Shown here piece after piece: positions 1 through 8,524 of a DNA stretch of 64,000 nucleotides; the first letter of the stretch is position 1; every line of letters starts with the position of its first letter. The stretch covers positions 1-64,000 of the forward strand of contig PDTC01000014.1 in the NCBI GenBank assembly GCA_002748735.1. The letters run 5' to 3'. The translations under genes were made by a program, and so were the position numbers. Under the pieces are notes generated by a model. It made no database searches. It was not told where the DNA came from and saw only the letters and a program-made list of their open reading frames with translations. The DNA is from Desulfobulbus propionicus. GTDB lineage: Bacteria; Desulfobacterota; Desulfobulbia; Desulfobulbales; Desulfobulbaceae.

Positions 1-1
1 T

Positions 2-715
2 GGTGCAACTGTAAAAAACCAGGGTTCAGCCACATCTACAGGCACAACGTTGCGATATTATCGTTCCACCGATTCTGCTATATCAACCGCAGACACACTA
101 TTGTCTACGCAGTCCGTGGCTGCCCTGCAGCCAAACGCTACAGCGGAACAAACATTAAATGTAACTGCTCCTACTGCACCGGGAACATACTGGATTGGAG
201 CATGTGTTGATTCTGTAAACGGGGAAGCAAACATCGAGAACAATTGCTCTACAGGGATACAAATAACCGTCCAAAACCAAACATACCCTGATCTTGTGGT
301 TACCTCATTGCAGGTAACTAGTTTTTCAGCGGATTCTATAGAATACAGCTATACTATCAAAAACATCGGAGACGGAGCGGCAAATCTTGAAGGCCCAACC
401 TCTGAAGACGACGACAATGTAAGCATTAAAGCATTTCTTTCACATGACACAAATTTTAATAATACGGGAGACATCCCTGCTGGTGAAACAATTATCGGCG
501 TATCACCGTTAGGATATCTTGAGCCAGGAGAAACATATAGTGGTTCTTTTGGCGCATCTGCCATGGTTGACATCACTACAACTCCATACCTAGTTCTCAT
601 GGTAGACTGGGGGGGCGTTGTTAATGAAGAGGATGAAAGCAACAATACTCTTGCAATAAAAATAAAGGATAAATTTCCATGGATTCTTTTTTATCCAGCT
701 ATCCATAAAAAATAG
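2..715 (+). CDS. CARDB-domain exported protein, 5' end outside window
   Basis: The reading frame is open from base 2, so the gene starts upstream of the window; a TTG at 50 is not a convincing start because homologous-looking sequence precedes it. The visible 237 residues contain one nearly complete CARDB-like beta-sandwich (ending in the typical ENNCS...ITV pattern) and a second one starting with DLVVTSLQV and ending EDESNNTLAIKI. CARDB domains are adhesion or scaffold modules of secreted bacterial proteins. The protein ends in FPWILFYPAIHKK, an aromatic and hydrophobic tail followed by basic residues, closely matching the end of the repeat protein at 56253-58070. Function beyond extracellular or surface location is unknown. 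Confidence 0.75.
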   Translation, partial: GATVKNQGSATSTGTTLRYYRSTDSAISTADTLLSTQSVAALQPNATAEQTLNVTAPTAPGTYWIGACVDSVNGEANIENNCSTGIQITVQNQTYPDLVVTSLQVTSFSADSIEYSYTIKNIGDGAANLEGPTSEDDDNVSIKAFLSHDTNFNNTGDIPAGETIIGVSPLGYLEPGETYSGSFGASAMVDITTTPYLVLMVDWGGVVNEEDESNNTLAIKIKDKFPWILFYPAIHKK

Positions 716-1184
716 GAACGATACTTATTTTTAGGCAAAGATAAGTCCCAAAAGGAATAACGGGAAAATAGGCATAACTATTTTTTATTTAAAGAAAAGA
801 TGTCATTATCAATCTCATCCGAGTTCCTTTTGGATTCGGGAGAGGAGCAGAAACATACCCAGGGACATGTCGGCAAAGTGTAAATTTCACGACGTCGATT
901 AGTGACCTCGTTGAACAGCGTAAGTTGTTCAGCTGTAGAAATCCTGGAAAATGAATCAACAAATTCGACGAGACATAACACCTGCACCAAAAATCTATTT
1001 TCAATCAATTCGTAGCAAACCCAAAACCTTTGCCCCGGCCAATATTGGCCCCTTTGTCCTGCAACAGGCAGGTGGTGATAATATAGCCGCAAATGCCAGT
1101 CAGGTCAGAAAGACTAACATCGCCTTTCTATCCAAAGGAAAAACTTCTTGCCCAGGGTGAGAACATAGAGTTTTGGGCTGATAC
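716..1184. other. Intergenic stretch with no supported gene
   Basis: About 470 AT-rich bases lie between the CARDB gene and the transposase relic. Short open frames exist on both strands (for example 951-1160 plus and 778-1092 minus), but none shows a recognisable domain or a good ribosome binding site. I see no RNA gene here. It is probably decayed DNA linked to the neighbouring insertion sequence. Confidence 0.5.
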
Positions 1185-1785
1185 CTAATATTTTTGTTTC
1201 AAGGCTGTTTTCAGCTCTTCGAGCAGTTGTTTTGGAGTTCCTCCATTCAATCTCCATTCACACTCTTTGAGAAAAAGTTCAAAGTGCTGCCTGGGAATTC
1301 CATTGTATTTTCTCCTGTGTCTTTTGGCTTGATTCCAAAAGTTTTTAACGCCATTTATATGGTTATGCAACTCAGCAATTTCTTTACGATGATTTATCCT
1401 GTAATGTGAAAATTCAGAGGCATCCAAAGCATTATAGGCAGTGTGTCCATCATGATAGGCTACACTGTCAGGTTTTTTCTCTTATTACAGAGGGTAGAGT
1501 TTCTCGTGTAACATCTGCGATAGGAATAGTATAAACTTTCCCTCTTCGCTTGAGCAGATCAAAGACAGTCGTTTTTCCTGCGACACCACGACCTCGTTTC
1601 CATTTGCGTACACCTCCAAAATAACTTTCGTCAATGTCTGCTTTTTCACGAAATTTCGCTGCACGCTCCTGTTGAATTGTAAAGATCGTGCAGCGAAATT
1701 TGTGGAAGAAATGAATCGTAGAATTACGGTGAATACCAAAAAAATGTATCTGCAGCGAAGTCCCAGAAGCCTTTGTTGCTTGTAA
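1185..1785 (-). pseudogene. IS1595-type (ISXO2-like) transposase relic, frameshifted and 5'-truncated
   Basis: Read on the minus strand from about 1785, one frame gives FGIHRNST..., then ADIDESYFGGVRKWKRGRG and VAGKTTVFDLLKRRGKVYTI, and stops after PSVIREKT. The neighbouring frame continues KKPDSVAYHDGHTAYNALDA and HYRINHRKEIAELHNHINGV to the end at 1185. The DESYFGG block, the NHINGxxNFWNQAKRH block and the C-terminal Glu-containing region are hallmarks of IS1595-family DDE transposases. The two frames join at a run of six T (plus strand, 1473-1478), so loss of one base in a homopolymer explains the break. The zinc-ribbon N terminus is missing and no terminal inverted repeats were identified. 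I call it a dead remnant. Confidence 0.8.
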
Positions 1786-1945
1786 TTAATTGATTTACAG
1801 CGTCTTGTATGCATGGCTGAGCCCTAACCTCTTTAAAGTCAGGTGTCAGCCACTTAAGAAAAGTAACTGTCGCGAGAGTAAAACAATACTATTGCAAGGT
1901 GTTGTCGAGATGGGCATTGTAAATATTTCTTACCTCTTTCAAGAG

Positions 1946-3418
1946 TTACTGTCCATCTATATATTTTTTGACGGTCCGCCTGTCTAGACCGGTTCTTCTG
2001 GCAACGGCTTCATAGGTTTTCAATTGGATATAGAGGAGTCTGCAGTACTGTTGCTGGAGATTTTTACAGGTGAGGCTGCCAGCCTCAATCTTTGCAATAA
2101 GCTGTTCTGCGGCTGTTTGCCTTTCGGGAGATGGCGGTGACCAGTCGCAGCAGCCGTGCAGCAGATACTGACGGGCACGCTGCTCCAGTTCTCGAATATT
2201 ACCCGGCCATTGATATGCAGGCGGCTGACGTTGTTGGAAATGCTCTCCGAGTTCGGCAATCAGGGGAGCAGCAATCGTATACTCCTCCTGCCCGAGTATT
2301 CTCTCGACGACGACCTGTAGCAATTGTTTTATTTCGCCCGGATCATCCTGCAGGCGTTTCCTGAGTGGCGGGATAACGATAACATTTGAACACAAACGAT
2401 AGTAAAAATCATCGCGAAACCGCCCTGATCTCCGCAGGTTGTCCAGATTTCGATTAGTGGCGGCAATGACCCTTCCAGAAAAACGTTCCTGTCGCTGACT
2501 ACCTACCGGGGTAAAATTCCTGTCTTCCAGAACCTTCAGTAATTTTATCTGGACTGTCTCACTTACCTCCCCGATTTCGTCTAAAAAAATTGATCCACAG
2601 GGAGAGCAGCGAGAAAGGACCCCCTGGTGTGTATCAAGGGCCCCGGTGAACGCACCCTTACGGTGACCAAAAAGCTCAGACTCAATCAGCTCCTGCGAAT
2701 ATTGGCAGAGATTGATCGGGGTGAAGGCCCCGACAAAGCTCTCACTAAAACGAGAAGTTTTGGCAAGAAAGGGAATATAGCCACTTCGGCCAATGGCGGC
2801 AGCGGCCATTCCCTTTCCTGCGCCTGTTTCACCGAGCAGCAGTGTTGAAAAATCTTCCATCCGATTCCAGAGCCGCTGCCTGTACAGGGAAATATTATTT
2901 GAAAAAACAGTATTCCACAGCCGTGCCCGAAACTCACACATGGACTGACTACCACCGACGATCCGGCTGATAAAGTAAAAGGCCCGGCGCAGCTGAAAAA
3001 AAAGGGCGAAAAAGCGTTCACTGTCTGCGACTGAAAAGCCTCTGGCGTTCAGCATGTGGAGCAGGTCATCTGCAAAATCCACGACCAGGCACTGCTCTTT
3101 TTCCTTAACCTGCGCATGAATATGCTGATCGTACTGGTCGCAGAAATGATGAAATAAATAAAAAAGATGACCATAATCACGTAGGTCTTTGTCCTCGGCG
3201 GAGAGGCTGCTGCGCCTCGCCCCCTTTCTTTTTTCAATCGCCTCCAGGCACAGTGCCACCCTGTGCACCAGGTTTGTCAAAACATTTTTTTGCCCCTCAA
3301 GCCTGCCGCCTGAGATCTCCAGAGCCTGTTCATCTATTCTTTTTCGTTTTTCGGCAAAGGGGTTGACAAAGGCGGCCGCTTTGATCAGCCGTAAAAAATC
3401 TCTCTGCTCGGGTTTCAT
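1946..3418 (-). CDS. Sigma-54-dependent enhancer-binding transcriptional regulator
   Basis: The 490-residue protein has an unrecognised N-terminal region (about residues 1-170), a central AAA+ sigma-54 activator domain and a C-terminal helix-turn-helix. Visible motifs are Walker A GETGAGKG near residue 197, the sigma-54 contact loop GAFTGA near 255, Walker B FLDEIGE, the RxDxYYRL block and WPGNIRELEQ. The C terminus (VARRTGLDRRTVKKYI) is a Fis-like HTH. Such proteins use ATP to open sigma-54 promoters. A GTG lies one codon upstream (3421), but the ATG at 3418 is the simpler start. The gene is divergent from a small membrane gene and the acyl-recycling fusion at 4101, with a palindrome and a sigma-54-like promoter between, so local control of those genes is likely. 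The N-terminal sensory input is unknown. Confidence 0.9.
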   Translation of the reverse strand: MKPEQRDFLRLIKAAAFVNPFAEKRKRIDEQALEISGGRLEGQKNVLTNLVHRVALCLEAIEKRKGARRSSLSAEDKDLRDYGHLFYLFHHFCDQYDQHIHAQVKEKEQCLVVDFADDLLHMLNARGFSVADSERFFALFFQLRRAFYFISRIVGGSQSMCEFRARLWNTVFSNNISLYRQRLWNRMEDFSTLLLGETGAGKGMAAAAIGRSGYIPFLAKTSRFSESFVGAFTPINLCQYSQELIESELFGHRKGAFTGALDTHQGVLSRCSPCGSIFLDEIGEVSETVQIKLLKVLEDRNFTPVGSQRQERFSGRVIAATNRNLDNLRRSGRFRDDFYYRLCSNVIVIPPLRKRLQDDPGEIKQLLQVVVERILGQEEYTIAAPLIAELGEHFQQRQPPAYQWPGNIRELEQRARQYLLHGCCDWSPPSPERQTAAEQLIAKIEAGSLTCKNLQQQYCRLLYIQLKTYEAVARRTGLDRRTVKKYIDGQ

Positions 3419-3430
3419 CACACCACCAGC

Positions 3431-3470
3431 TGTACATTATAAGAACATTAACTAGTGCGTAAAATGTACA
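3431..3470. promoter_or_regulatory. Inverted repeat, candidate enhancer/operator for the sigma-54 regulator
   Basis: TGTACATT at 3431-3438 and AATGTACA at 3463-3470 are perfect reverse complements. Their centres are 32 bp apart, about three helical turns. The site begins about 10 bp upstream of the regulator start and lies about 90-125 bp upstream of the sigma-54-like promoter at 3558, the usual distance of an upstream activating sequence. Binding by the adjacent regulator, giving activation to the right and autoregulation to the left, is inference. Confidence 0.5.
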
Positions 3471-3557
3471 GATACCATGCGCATGGATGTCCGGCAAGGA
3501 GGAAATTCTCTCTCTTTATTTAAATATTTTCAAATAATTACGTATTTTTTTCAGTGC

Positions 3558-3573
3558 TGGCATAAACGTTGGT
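3558..3573 (+). promoter_or_regulatory. Sigma-54-like -24/-12 promoter
   Basis: The sequence TGGCATAAACGTTGGT matches the consensus TGGCAY-R-N4-TTGCW at all specified positions except the C of the -12 GC, which is G. Spacing between the two GG elements is the required 10 bases. It lies about 50 bp upstream of the small membrane gene at 3624 and downstream of the divergent sigma-54 activator. The -12 mismatch is at a normally conserved base, so this is a candidate only. Confidence 0.4.
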
Positions 3574-3623
3574 TTACGAAAGGTGTCAGTCAATGTCATC
3601 TCGCAGGACAACAGGAGGAGATC

Positions 3624-3824
3624 ATGTGGCGCGATAATGCACTGGGGATTCTGGCGGTATCTTTACTGATTGCCCTGGCGATCAGTGTTTTTGATCATCA
3701 CTTCAGCCTGGCCGTGGAAACGCTTACCCCGAGAAACAACAGGCAAAAGACAAACATGGAGATTCAGCAAGATGCCCTGCGAATGACCATAAACAACGGT
3801 ATTGCGCAAACCGAGAAAGATTAG
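3624..3824 (+). CDS. Small single-span membrane protein, unknown function
   Basis: The 66-residue product starts MWRDNALGILAVSLLIALAI, giving one N-terminal transmembrane helix followed by a short polar tail rich in Asn, Gln and Thr. The start at 3624 is chosen because a strong Shine-Dalgarno (AGGAGGAG) precedes it; the open frame extends upstream to 3477 but without such a signal. It is the first gene after the sigma-54-like promoter and lies about 275 bp before the MFS/acyl-ligase fusion, so the two may be co-regulated. No family was recognised. Confidence 0.55.
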   Translation: MWRDNALGILAVSLLIALAISVFDHHFSLAVETLTPRNNRQKTNMEIQQDALRMTINNGIAQTEKD

Positions 3825-3845
3825 GACGTGTTATTTGCTAAGGAT

Positions 3846-3862
3846 CTGCATTGAAAATGCAG
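3846..3862. promoter_or_regulatory. 17-bp perfect palindrome
   Basis: CTGCATT-GAA-AATGCAG has 7-bp perfect arms around a 3-base centre, in the gap between the small membrane gene and the fusion gene at 4101. It could be an operator or a short RNA hairpin. A run of six T follows only 15 bases later, so it is a poor intrinsic terminator. Otherwise the 3825-4100 gap shows nothing recognisable. Confidence 0.35.
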
Positions 3863-4100
3863 CCAACATCCAGCTTTTTTGTGGGCGGTATTTTAGTCAG
3901 TGCGGTCAGGGCATCTCTCGAGCCCATCTTGAGAGAATTGCTGGCAATCTGACCGAAACTGCTATACTACTGGCAGCCTGCTCCAAAAAAGTACTGCTGT
4001 TTTCACTACAAGGTATCGCTGCAACTCGTGACCAGAAAAATACCCGGGCCAACACAGACGGCCCTGACCCGAAAAACACTCTTCTACCAAGAGGGAGCAG

Positions 4101-7100
4101 ATGAAAGAAAAGCCAGCCCTGGACGACAAGCAGCCGAACATCGGTAAAAACCACACCAAAACCAGACTTGCCTTTATCGCCATGGCCAGCACCTACTGTC
4201 TGGGGGCTTTTAACGATAACTACTTCAAACAGGCAGCCATGTTGCTTGCTGTATCTGCGGGGCTCAGCAGTTTACAGGGCTGGGCGACCATGCTTTTTGC
4301 CCTGCCGTTTATTCTTTTTTCGGCTCATGGCGGCTGGTGTGCCGACACCTTTTCCAAAAAAAAGGTTGTCATCTGCTCCAAGACCTTGGAGCTGCTCGCC
4401 ATGATAATCGGCGGTGTTGGGATGCTGACCGAAAACTGGGCCTGCATCTTGACCATGGTCTTCATTATGGCCCTGCAATCCACTTTTTTTAGCCCAGCCC
4501 TCAATGGCTCGATTCCGGAAATGTACACCACCGATCGAATACCCCGGGTAAACGCCATCTTGAAGATGGCAACCACCCTGGCGATTCTGGCAGGTATTGC
4601 CCTGGCCGGAATCAGCCTCGACCAGCAGTGGATTGCGACCAGTCACTTCTCAGCATTCTTTCATCGTCAGCTTGATCCCGGGGTATTACTGGTCAGCCTT
4701 GGCGCTGTTATGGTGGCCCTGTTGGGCCTGTTTGCCAGTTTTGGCTTACGCGCCATTGCAAGAGCCGGAGGCACCCGTTCTTTTCCATGGGTAGGTCCGT
4801 ACCGCTCTTTTGTTGATCTTTTCGATATCTGTCGAGATCGCCAACTCTGTATCGCTATCCTGGCAGACACCTGGTTCTACTTCCTCGCCTCGCTGGCAGT
4901 ACAGATCATCAATACCATGGGGCTTGACCAGTTTGGTTTCAGCCAAACCAAAACCAGCCTGCTTTCCACAGCCTTGATGTTAGGCGTTTGCCTGGGTTCT
5001 CTTTTTGCCGCCAAACTCGTTCAGGTACAACAGTGGTCCCGTTATCTTGTCCTATCAGCGGCGGGCATGGGGGCAGGCATTATTGTTGCAGCAACAGGGA
5101 CATGGTTGCCGGAATCTCTTCTCTTTGTCTGGCTTCTCGTCTCACTTACCGCCACCGGCACGGCCGGAGGGCTCTTTCTTATCCCGGTGACCTCTGTTTT
5201 ACAGATCCGTCCCGCCGACAATGAAAAAGGGCGGACACTCGCAGCCGCAAGCTTCAGCTCGTTTACAGGCATATTATTGGCCGGCTTTATCTTTGCCGCC
5301 ATTGACGGCAAACTGCAGCCAAGCAGCATGATAATATATCTTGGTATTGTGGCTATCTTTTTCGCCTTTTTGCTGAGCCTGCTCATACCCGATGTCTCTG
5401 TCGACGGCAAACAGGCAAAGAGACCCTCACCTCGACAACGAAAGGCCGCAGCCAGGTGTCTCCGGGCACTGCTGGCGCTACGCTACAAGGTCCAGGTCAA
5501 AGGCCTTGAAGCTATCAGGCAACCCCCCGATAAGGGGATTCTTTTTTTGGCAAATCACCCGGCGTTGATCGATCCAGTCATCCTCGTCTCCCAATTACTC
5601 GAACGCTTTGCCCCTCGCCCGCTGGCAGATGCTGCCCAGATTGACCGGCCAGGTATCCGCCAGGTGTCTTCCCTGACACGCCCGATCATCATCCCCGATA
5701 TCGGCACAGACGGAACGTCGGCAACATCACGGGTCATGGCCGGGCTGGACGAAGTTGTCAGGGCGCTGGAGAGTGGTGACAATGTCCTTTTCTATCCCGC
5801 CGGCAGGCTGAAAAGAAAGGCCGCAGAAGAGCTGGGCGGCAATTCCGGTGTGGAGTACATTCTGCGTCAGACAAACAATGTGGAGGTCGTGCTGGTGCGC
5901 AGCTCGGGCCTGTGGGGCAGCAGTTTTGGCTATGGTCAAGGGGGACGACCATCACTGTTCGGTCAACTGCGACGCTATATCCTTGCCCTCTTGGCCGGCC
6001 TGTTCTTGTTTGTACCAAAACGAGAAGTCTTACTGGAATTCACGCATGAAACGACGCTGCACACCCTAAAAAATCGTAACACGATCAATACCCATCTTGA
6101 AACCTTTTACAATCAAAATCTGCCGACCAACACCCATGTGCCATACTTCTGGTGGCAGGGAAATACAGCGAAGCAACGACCTGAGCCTGAAGAGGCAAAG
6201 GAAACAGCGGTCGATCATGTGGCCCTTGATGAGATTGATCCGGAATTGCGGCACAGGGTATTGTGCAAGATTGCTGAAGTAGCCGGCACCGCAGTGAGTG
6301 GTGAAGAGCACCTGCATCATGATCTCGCCATTGACAGCCTCGGCCAGATGGAGCTTGTCTCCTGGCTGGAACAGGAATTTGGTATCGCCGTAAACAATCC
6401 TGTCGCCCTGCAGCGGGTAAATCATTTCATTCTCGCGGCAGCCGGGCAACTTGCCGGCACCATCGAAGACACCACTCCCCCGCCTGCAGACTGGTTTCTT
6501 CCGGCTCCCTCTGTCGATCAAGAACATGCCCTCCAGGAGGTGCACATTGGCGAGCTGTTTCTGCGCAGGGCCCACCGTAACCCAGACCAGTGCATCATTG
6601 CCGACAACATCGCAAAGGAGCTCCACTACAGAGACCTGCTCACCGCCATTCTTCTGTTGCTGCCATACGTCAAGACAATCAGGGCAAAGCGGGTGGGTAT
6701 TATGTTGCCCGCATCGGTAAGTGCCGTCGTTGCCTGGTTAACAGTGCTTTTTGCTGGCAAGACACCGGTCATGCTCAACTGGACAGTGGGCATAAAAAAT
6801 ATGCGGCACGGGATCAACCAGACCGGGGTGACCCATATCCTCTCGGCAAAAAAGTTGTATGACAAGGTTGAAGAGATGCAGGGCGAGGCGCTGACAGCCC
6901 TGTCAGTAACGTGGCTGCATCTTGACCGGATATTACCGTCCATCAGCCTGCCGGTGAAGATATGGGCACGTCTGCGCAGCTACCTGGGACGAGTGGGTAG
7001 CAGGCCGCTGTACCAGGGCATACGACAGGGCGACCGCGACGAGGCTGTCGTCCTGTTTACCAGCGGGTCAGAAGCTGCCCCCAAGACCGTACCACTGAGC

Positions 7101-8144
7101 CATACCAACCTGCTCGCTAACCTTGCAGACTTTAATGCCATGGTGGATATCGGCAACGAGGATAGACTGTTGGCGATGCTCCCCCCGTTTCACTCTCTCG
7201 GCCTTACAACGACCATCCTTTTCCCTCTGCTCATTGGCATCAGGGCTGCCTATTATCCTAACCCCACTGAGCCTGGGGCACTGGTGGCAATGGCAGAAAA
7301 ATACAAGACAACGCTTATCATCTCGACCCCAACCTTTCTCAACGCCATGCTGCTCGCCGCAACTACAGGCCAGCTAACAGCTGTCCGCCTGGTTTTTACC
7401 GGCGCTGAAAAATGCCCTGAAGCTGTACGCGCACGACTTGCGGATACCGCACCTCAGGCCCTGCTCTGTGAAGGCTATGGTATTACTGAATGTTCGCCAC
7501 TGGTCAGCCTCAACACTCCGGAGCATAACAAAGCAGGCACCATTGGCAGGGTTTTGTCCTCGCTGGAATATGTCCTGGTAGACGAGCAGCAGCAAAAAAG
7601 GGTTGATCCGGGCGAACGTGGCCTGCTGCTCGTACGGGGGCCGTCTGTCTTTGCCGGTTACCTGGTGATGGAGCCAGGCCAAGGGTTTTGCCAGTTTGCC
7701 GGAAAAACCTGGTATAACAGTGGCGACTATGTACGTGAAGATGAGGATGGGCACCTGATCTTCGCAGGCCGCAAAAAACGCTTTGTTAAGATTGGCGGTG
7801 AGATGATTTCCCTGCCGGCCATCGAAGCAGCGCTTGCAACCACCGAAAGGGAGGCAGCAAATGATGGTACAGCCCATGCTGTCATCGCTACCGGAGAGGA
7901 CAGCAGTCTCCAGCTTGTCCTCTTCAGTACAGAAGAGCTGTCCTGGGATGCAGCAAATCAGCGTATCCGCACCGCCGGCCTTTCAGGCCTGCATAGAGTT
8001 CATCAGGTACGACGGATTGCAGAAATACCCGTGCTGGGAACAGGAAAGACTGACTATAAGGTTTTGGAGAAGCAGCTGGCTCACGAACACCGTGCACTTG
8101 CCGCCGGCAATGACACCCTTGAGGACGTGCATGTGGTGCCCTGA
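4101..8144 (+). CDS. Four-domain fusion: MFS transporter / acyltransferase / ACP / acyl-ACP ligase (LplT-Aas type)
   Basis: This 1347-residue protein joins four modules. Residues about 20-435 form a 12-helix MFS transporter resembling LplT lysophospholipid flippases. About 460-680 is a PlsC-type acyltransferase with the HX4D motif in NHPALIDP (near 484). About 715-790 is an acyl-carrier-protein domain whose IDSLGQMEL carries the phosphopantetheine serine near 745. About 820-1330 is an AMP-forming acyl ligase with the P-loop TSGSEAAPKTV (near 985), YGITECSP, and a NSGDYVREDEDGHLIFAGRKK end. In known LplT/Aas systems, imported lysophospholipid is re-acylated using fatty acid activated on ACP. 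Here transporter, ligase, carrier and transferase are one chain at the inner membrane, and the built-in ACP is the unusual part. The start is supported by GAGGGAG. Regulation by the divergent sigma-54 activator is inferred. Confidence 0.9.
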   Translation: MKEKPALDDKQPNIGKNHTKTRLAFIAMASTYCLGAFNDNYFKQAAMLLAVSAGLSSLQGWATMLFALPFILFSAHGGWCADTFSKKKVVICSKTLELLAMIIGGVGMLTENWACILTMVFIMALQSTFFSPALNGSIPEMYTTDRIPRVNAILKMATTLAILAGIALAGISLDQQWIATSHFSAFFHRQLDPGVLLVSLGAVMVALLGLFASFGLRAIARAGGTRSFPWVGPYRSFVDLFDICRDRQLCIAILADTWFYFLASLAVQIINTMGLDQFGFSQTKTSLLSTALMLGVCLGSLFAAKLVQVQQWSRYLVLSAAGMGAGIIVAATGTWLPESLLFVWLLVSLTATGTAGGLFLIPVTSVLQIRPADNEKGRTLAAASFSSFTGILLAGFIFAAIDGKLQPSSMIIYLGIVAIFFAFLLSLLIPDVSVDGKQAKRPSPRQRKAAARCLRALLALRYKVQVKGLEAIRQPPDKGILFLANHPALIDPVILVSQLLERFAPRPLADAAQIDRPGIRQVSSLTRPIIIPDIGTDGTSATSRVMAGLDEVVRALESGDNVLFYPAGRLKRKAAEELGGNSGVEYILRQTNNVEVVLVRSSGLWGSSFGYGQGGRPSLFGQLRRYILALLAGLFLFVPKREVLLEFTHETTLHTLKNRNTINTHLETFYNQNLPTNTHVPYFWWQGNTAKQRPEPEEAKETAVDHVALDEIDPELRHRVLCKIAEVAGTAVSGEEHLHHDLAIDSLGQMELVSWLEQEFGIAVNNPVALQRVNHFILAAAGQLAGTIEDTTPPPADWFLPAPSVDQEHALQEVHIGELFLRRAHRNPDQCIIADNIAKELHYRDLLTAILLLLPYVKTIRAKRVGIMLPASVSAVVAWLTVLFAGKTPVMLNWTVGIKNMRHGINQTGVTHILSAKKLYDKVEEMQGEALTALSVTWLHLDRILPSISLPVKIWARLRSYLGRVGSRPLYQGIRQGDRDEAVVLFTSGSEAAPKTVPLSHTNLLANLADFNAMVDIGNEDRLLAMLPPFHSLGLTTTILFPLLIGIRAAYYPNPTEPGALVAMAEKYKTTLIISTPTFLNAMLLAATTGQLTAVRLVFTGAEKCPEAVRARLADTAPQALLCEGYGITECSPLVSLNTPEHNKAGTIGRVLSSLEYVLVDEQQQKRVDPGERGLLLVRGPSVFAGYLVMEPGQGFCQFAGKTWYNSGDYVREDEDGHLIFAGRKKRFVKIGGEMISLPAIEAALATTEREAANDGTAHAVIATGEDSSLQLVLFSTEELSWDAANQRIRTAGLSGLHRVHQVRRIAEIPVLGTGKTDYKVLEKQLAHEHRALAAGNDTLEDVHVVP

Positions 8145-8524
8145 ACCAGGTATTGAGGATTGCTGTTGCCCGTTAAAGGATGACAAAAAGTGCCAACAGC
8201 TTGTCTGCTGGAGGCGAAGGCCTCGACGTTGCCGTCTCAGTTTTTTCTCCCTAATTTTTTCCCAACATAAAAAGTTTGGGTGGTTTTTTACAGGTATTCA
8301 GGAAAGTCCTTTGCCACTTAAATTAGAAACGCCTAATGTTAGGAGCGACTGACTAGTTGATTTTTCGGAAAAAATATGTTGCGTCTAGCTGTGAACATGG
8401 TAGAAAGATTCGGGGAAAAACTTGTTGCTCTCTTGGCGGCTGACCCGTAGCAGGGAAAGACTTTTTTGCCGTCTGGCTTTTTTGCTTTGCCGCTGAATGA
8501 TATCTTTTCGCAAGGTGATTTATT
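8145..8524. other. Intergenic region before the rnf-linked operon, with weak hairpin at 8261-8280
   Basis: This 380-base gap separates the fusion gene from the dihydroorotate-dehydrogenase-like gene. CCCAA (8261-8265) can pair with TTGGG (8276-8280), followed by TGGTTTTTTA, a weak terminator candidate. The rest should contain the promoter for the downstream cluster, but I cannot identify convincing -35/-10 elements or a riboswitch. Confidence 0.35.

Noticed and set aside
951-1160. 69-residue plus-strand ORF
   Set aside because: No ribosome site, no recognisable domain and it lies in a decayed AT-rich gap.
1473-1478. Programmed frameshift in the transposase
   Set aside because: A six-T run could slip, but IS1595 transposases are normally single ORFs and the N terminus is missing, so decay is simpler.
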